A stretch of 6,344 bases of DNA from Deltaproteobacteria bacterium (GTDB lineage: Bacteria; UBA10199; DSSB01). Numbering within the stretch: position 1 is the first letter of the stretch; each line of letters opens with the position of its first letter. Where the stretch lies: contig JAIOPF010000221.1 of NCBI GenBank assembly GCA_021414045.1, forward strand, positions 1-6,344, given 5' to 3'. Position numbers and translations under genes: made by a program. Under the pieces are notes generated by a model. It had not been told where the DNA came from, did no database searches, and saw nothing but the letters and a program-made list of their open reading frames with translations. Shown here in pieces: positions 5,801 to 6,344 of the stretch.

Positions 5801-6344
5801 CGCCACCGGTTACGCCCTGGCGCTGGATACCACGACCCCGGGGGACTTCGCCTATACCGTTCGCGACGCCCAGGGCAACGAAGTCAATCGCATCGAATAC
5901 TCCGTCGCCGGCCAGGGCAACGTGACGCGCAGTCTCGAGCGCAACGCCGAATTGAAATTGGCCTTGAACAAGAAGGAATACTCTCCCGGCGAGGAAATCG
6001 AAGTCAGCATCCGGGCGCCCTATGTCGGCGCGGGATTGATCACCATCGAGCGGGACAAAGTCTACGCCGTGCAATGGTTCAAGTCGGAGACCCTCGCCTC
6101 AGTCCAGAAAATCCGAGTTCCCGCGGATTTCGAGGGCAACGGTTACGTCAGCGTCCAATTCATCCGCGACCCGAGTTCGGACGAGATTTTCATGAGCCCG
6201 CTTTCCTACGGCGTGGCCCCGTTTTCCGGAAGCCTGAGCGGCGTGACGAATCATTTGAAGCTGACGGCACCCGAACGCATGAAGCCCGGGGAAATCTTGA
6301 ACATCCAGCTTCAGGCCGAACAGCCCACCAAGGCGGTGGTCTTC
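2820..6344 (+). CDS. Bacterial alpha-2-macroglobulin family protein, N-terminal 1175 residues (3' truncated by window edge)
   Basis: This is a large envelope protein of the bacterial alpha-2-macroglobulin group (COG2373 type, the family of E. coli YfhM and YfaS). Such proteins are thought to trap proteases in the periplasm. The frame is open without a stop from GTG 2820 to the last base. Residues 1-48 are cytoplasmic-like and carry W24-SPPGW29. A single membrane anchor spans about 49-65, after K45-KK. LALLC54 does not fit a lipobox, so this is not a lipoprotein. Beta-rich MG-type modules follow. GIWRWQGDRTLSF at about 136-148 is the usual Ig-like opener. FYQDP at 196-200 and FSYPVNPSELE at 214-224 start the next module. 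TDLGILVK begins at T609, and GQPVAGARVEILG at 634-646 with TDAEGRARF at 657-665 marks the classic A2M_N module. A bait-region-type domain lies at about 1046-1145 (KKEYSPGEE, ITIERDK). The thioester/helical C-terminal part is beyond the edge, so the presence of CxEQ cannot be judged. The gene is transcribed alone, divergently from nothing nearby. Confidence 0.92.
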   Translation, partial: MNPKNILRSVWNALIVPIFGNFHWSPPGWMKRIGACVSSAFLWGKKKPLLALLCMATVAALGVGSYKGYRWWQSRPKPHQVTFQVTPPARTEIEAEEESQRGPKPLTITFGESVAPLAAVGKEVPSGISMQPAISGIWRWQGDRTLSFAPKDDWPIGENYEVRFQPSVFKPGVKLAQKFISFSAPAFDVKVAEAKFYQDPLKADQKKVVINLGFSYPVNPSELEKRISLKLAGKDPLKFSVTYDALKLKAFIQSETLAIPKEDMNVEFKLAQGTTPMKGGKAFPQDLTQNLAVPGLYSLSLSDFTPQVVTNDKDEPEQVLMINASADLDGGELTKAMSVWVLPKFPLDHQPTEDEAPYAWTETEVTPEVLNKSVKLLPEAIPNEEEHSTIQSYKYHADVGDRLFIQVKEGLKSFGGYVLPKDVLRIVEVPAYPSELKIMSKGALLALSGEKKVGIQARDLPGIKVEIGRVLPSQIQNLVSQTYGDYDNPEFFGHFKADNIIERFERNIALPNLKRGQSHYESLDLAEYLRAPGAEEKRGVFLLTVQGYDPAKEAKKAKCEAKKKRPLGAPPADPDEYVEEEDEDCRTLSEEPEEEDGSETLKDSRMVLVTDLGILVKEWVNGTQEVFVQSIYTGQPVAGARVEILGKNGVSLFSQVTDAEGRARFAKIENLSREHKPTLILVQKGNDLIYRPGDTFHLGMIVKPARWDTNIVGLSLLVEALDSRGLTILSEKLKVPAGGFLELTHALEESAPEGTYDINLYLVKDDKAGAQVGSAQIKVQEFLPDRMKVTAKLSAEASEGWVSPEGLKALVQAQNLFGTPAENRRVTGEMSLNPAFPQFPNYSDYEFYDPHRAKEGYTEELGEAKTDAQGNAEFDLRLGKYAKATYRLSFLAEVFEPEGGRSVAASTTALVSDLPYLIGFKADGALEYVARGSKRGVSLIAIDPKLRKTAVNGLTLQRIETLYVSVLNKQEDGTYNYESRKKEVKGPESPLEIPATGYALALDTTTPGDFAYTVRDAQGNEVNRIEYSVAGQGNVTRSLERNAELKLALNKKEYSPGEEIEVSIRAPYVGAGLITIERDKVYAVQWFKSETLASVQKIRVPADFEGNGYVSVQFIRDPSSDEIFMSPLSYGVAPFSGSLSGVTNHLKLTAPERMKPGEILNIQLQAEQPTKAVVF

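Noticed and set aside
5103..6074. A 323-codon open frame on the minus strand
   Set aside because: It lies wholly antisense to the macroglobulin gene, whose translation is clearly authentic. Its composition (many G, V, F, Q residues) is typical of a shadow frame in GC-rich DNA, and it has no recognisable motif.

Overview
The window looks like chromosomal DNA from a moderately GC-rich, didermic (Gram-negative-type) bacterium. It carries three exported or envelope proteins, including a bacterial alpha-2-macroglobulin, and a tRNA gene without an encoded CCA end. Those traits, plus the style of the proteins, fit a deltaproteobacterial-grade lineage (Myxococcota, Bdellovibrionota or similar) or Acidobacteriota. 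The sequence alone does not settle which. There is no sign of a phage, transposase, CRISPR array or toxin system.

Layout. (1) Positions 1-348, plus strand: the 3' end of an acyl/acetyl-CoA synthetase of the AMP-forming family, cut by the left edge. (2) Positions 2235-343, minus strand: a compact three-gene operon. Its order of transcription is a small secreted Gly/aromatic-rich protein, a PAP2-type lipid phosphatase, and a CTP-dependent dolichol/phytol/diacylglycerol-kinase-like membrane protein. The last two genes overlap by 32 bp. The operon converges on the synthetase gene, and the two facing stop codons share one palindrome, CTATAG. (3) Positions 2236-2440: divergent promoters, then a tRNA-Gly (anticodon CCC) on the plus strand with a good sigma70-type promoter. 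(4) Positions 2440-2819: a gene-poor stretch holding a strong leftward intrinsic terminator, what looks like the stranded 3' end of a leftward gene, and a perfect 12-bp inverted repeat. (5) Positions 2820-6344, plus strand: the first 1175 codons of a large membrane-anchored alpha-2-macroglobulin family protein, running off the right edge.

How the parts may work together. The kinase and phosphatase form an opposed pair that could phosphorylate a lipid alcohol on the cytoplasmic side and dephosphorylate a lipid phosphate on the periplasmic side, for example in polyprenol or diacylglycerol recycling. The small exported protein made first in that operon has no function I can name. The alpha-2-macroglobulin is transcribed separately and is expected to act in the periplasm as a protease trap. 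The central observations are the overlapping lipid kinase/phosphatase operon, the truncated-gene scar with its retained terminator, and the unusual N-terminus and Cys-bracketed acidic loop of the macroglobulin. Nothing here is clearly a wholly new system.
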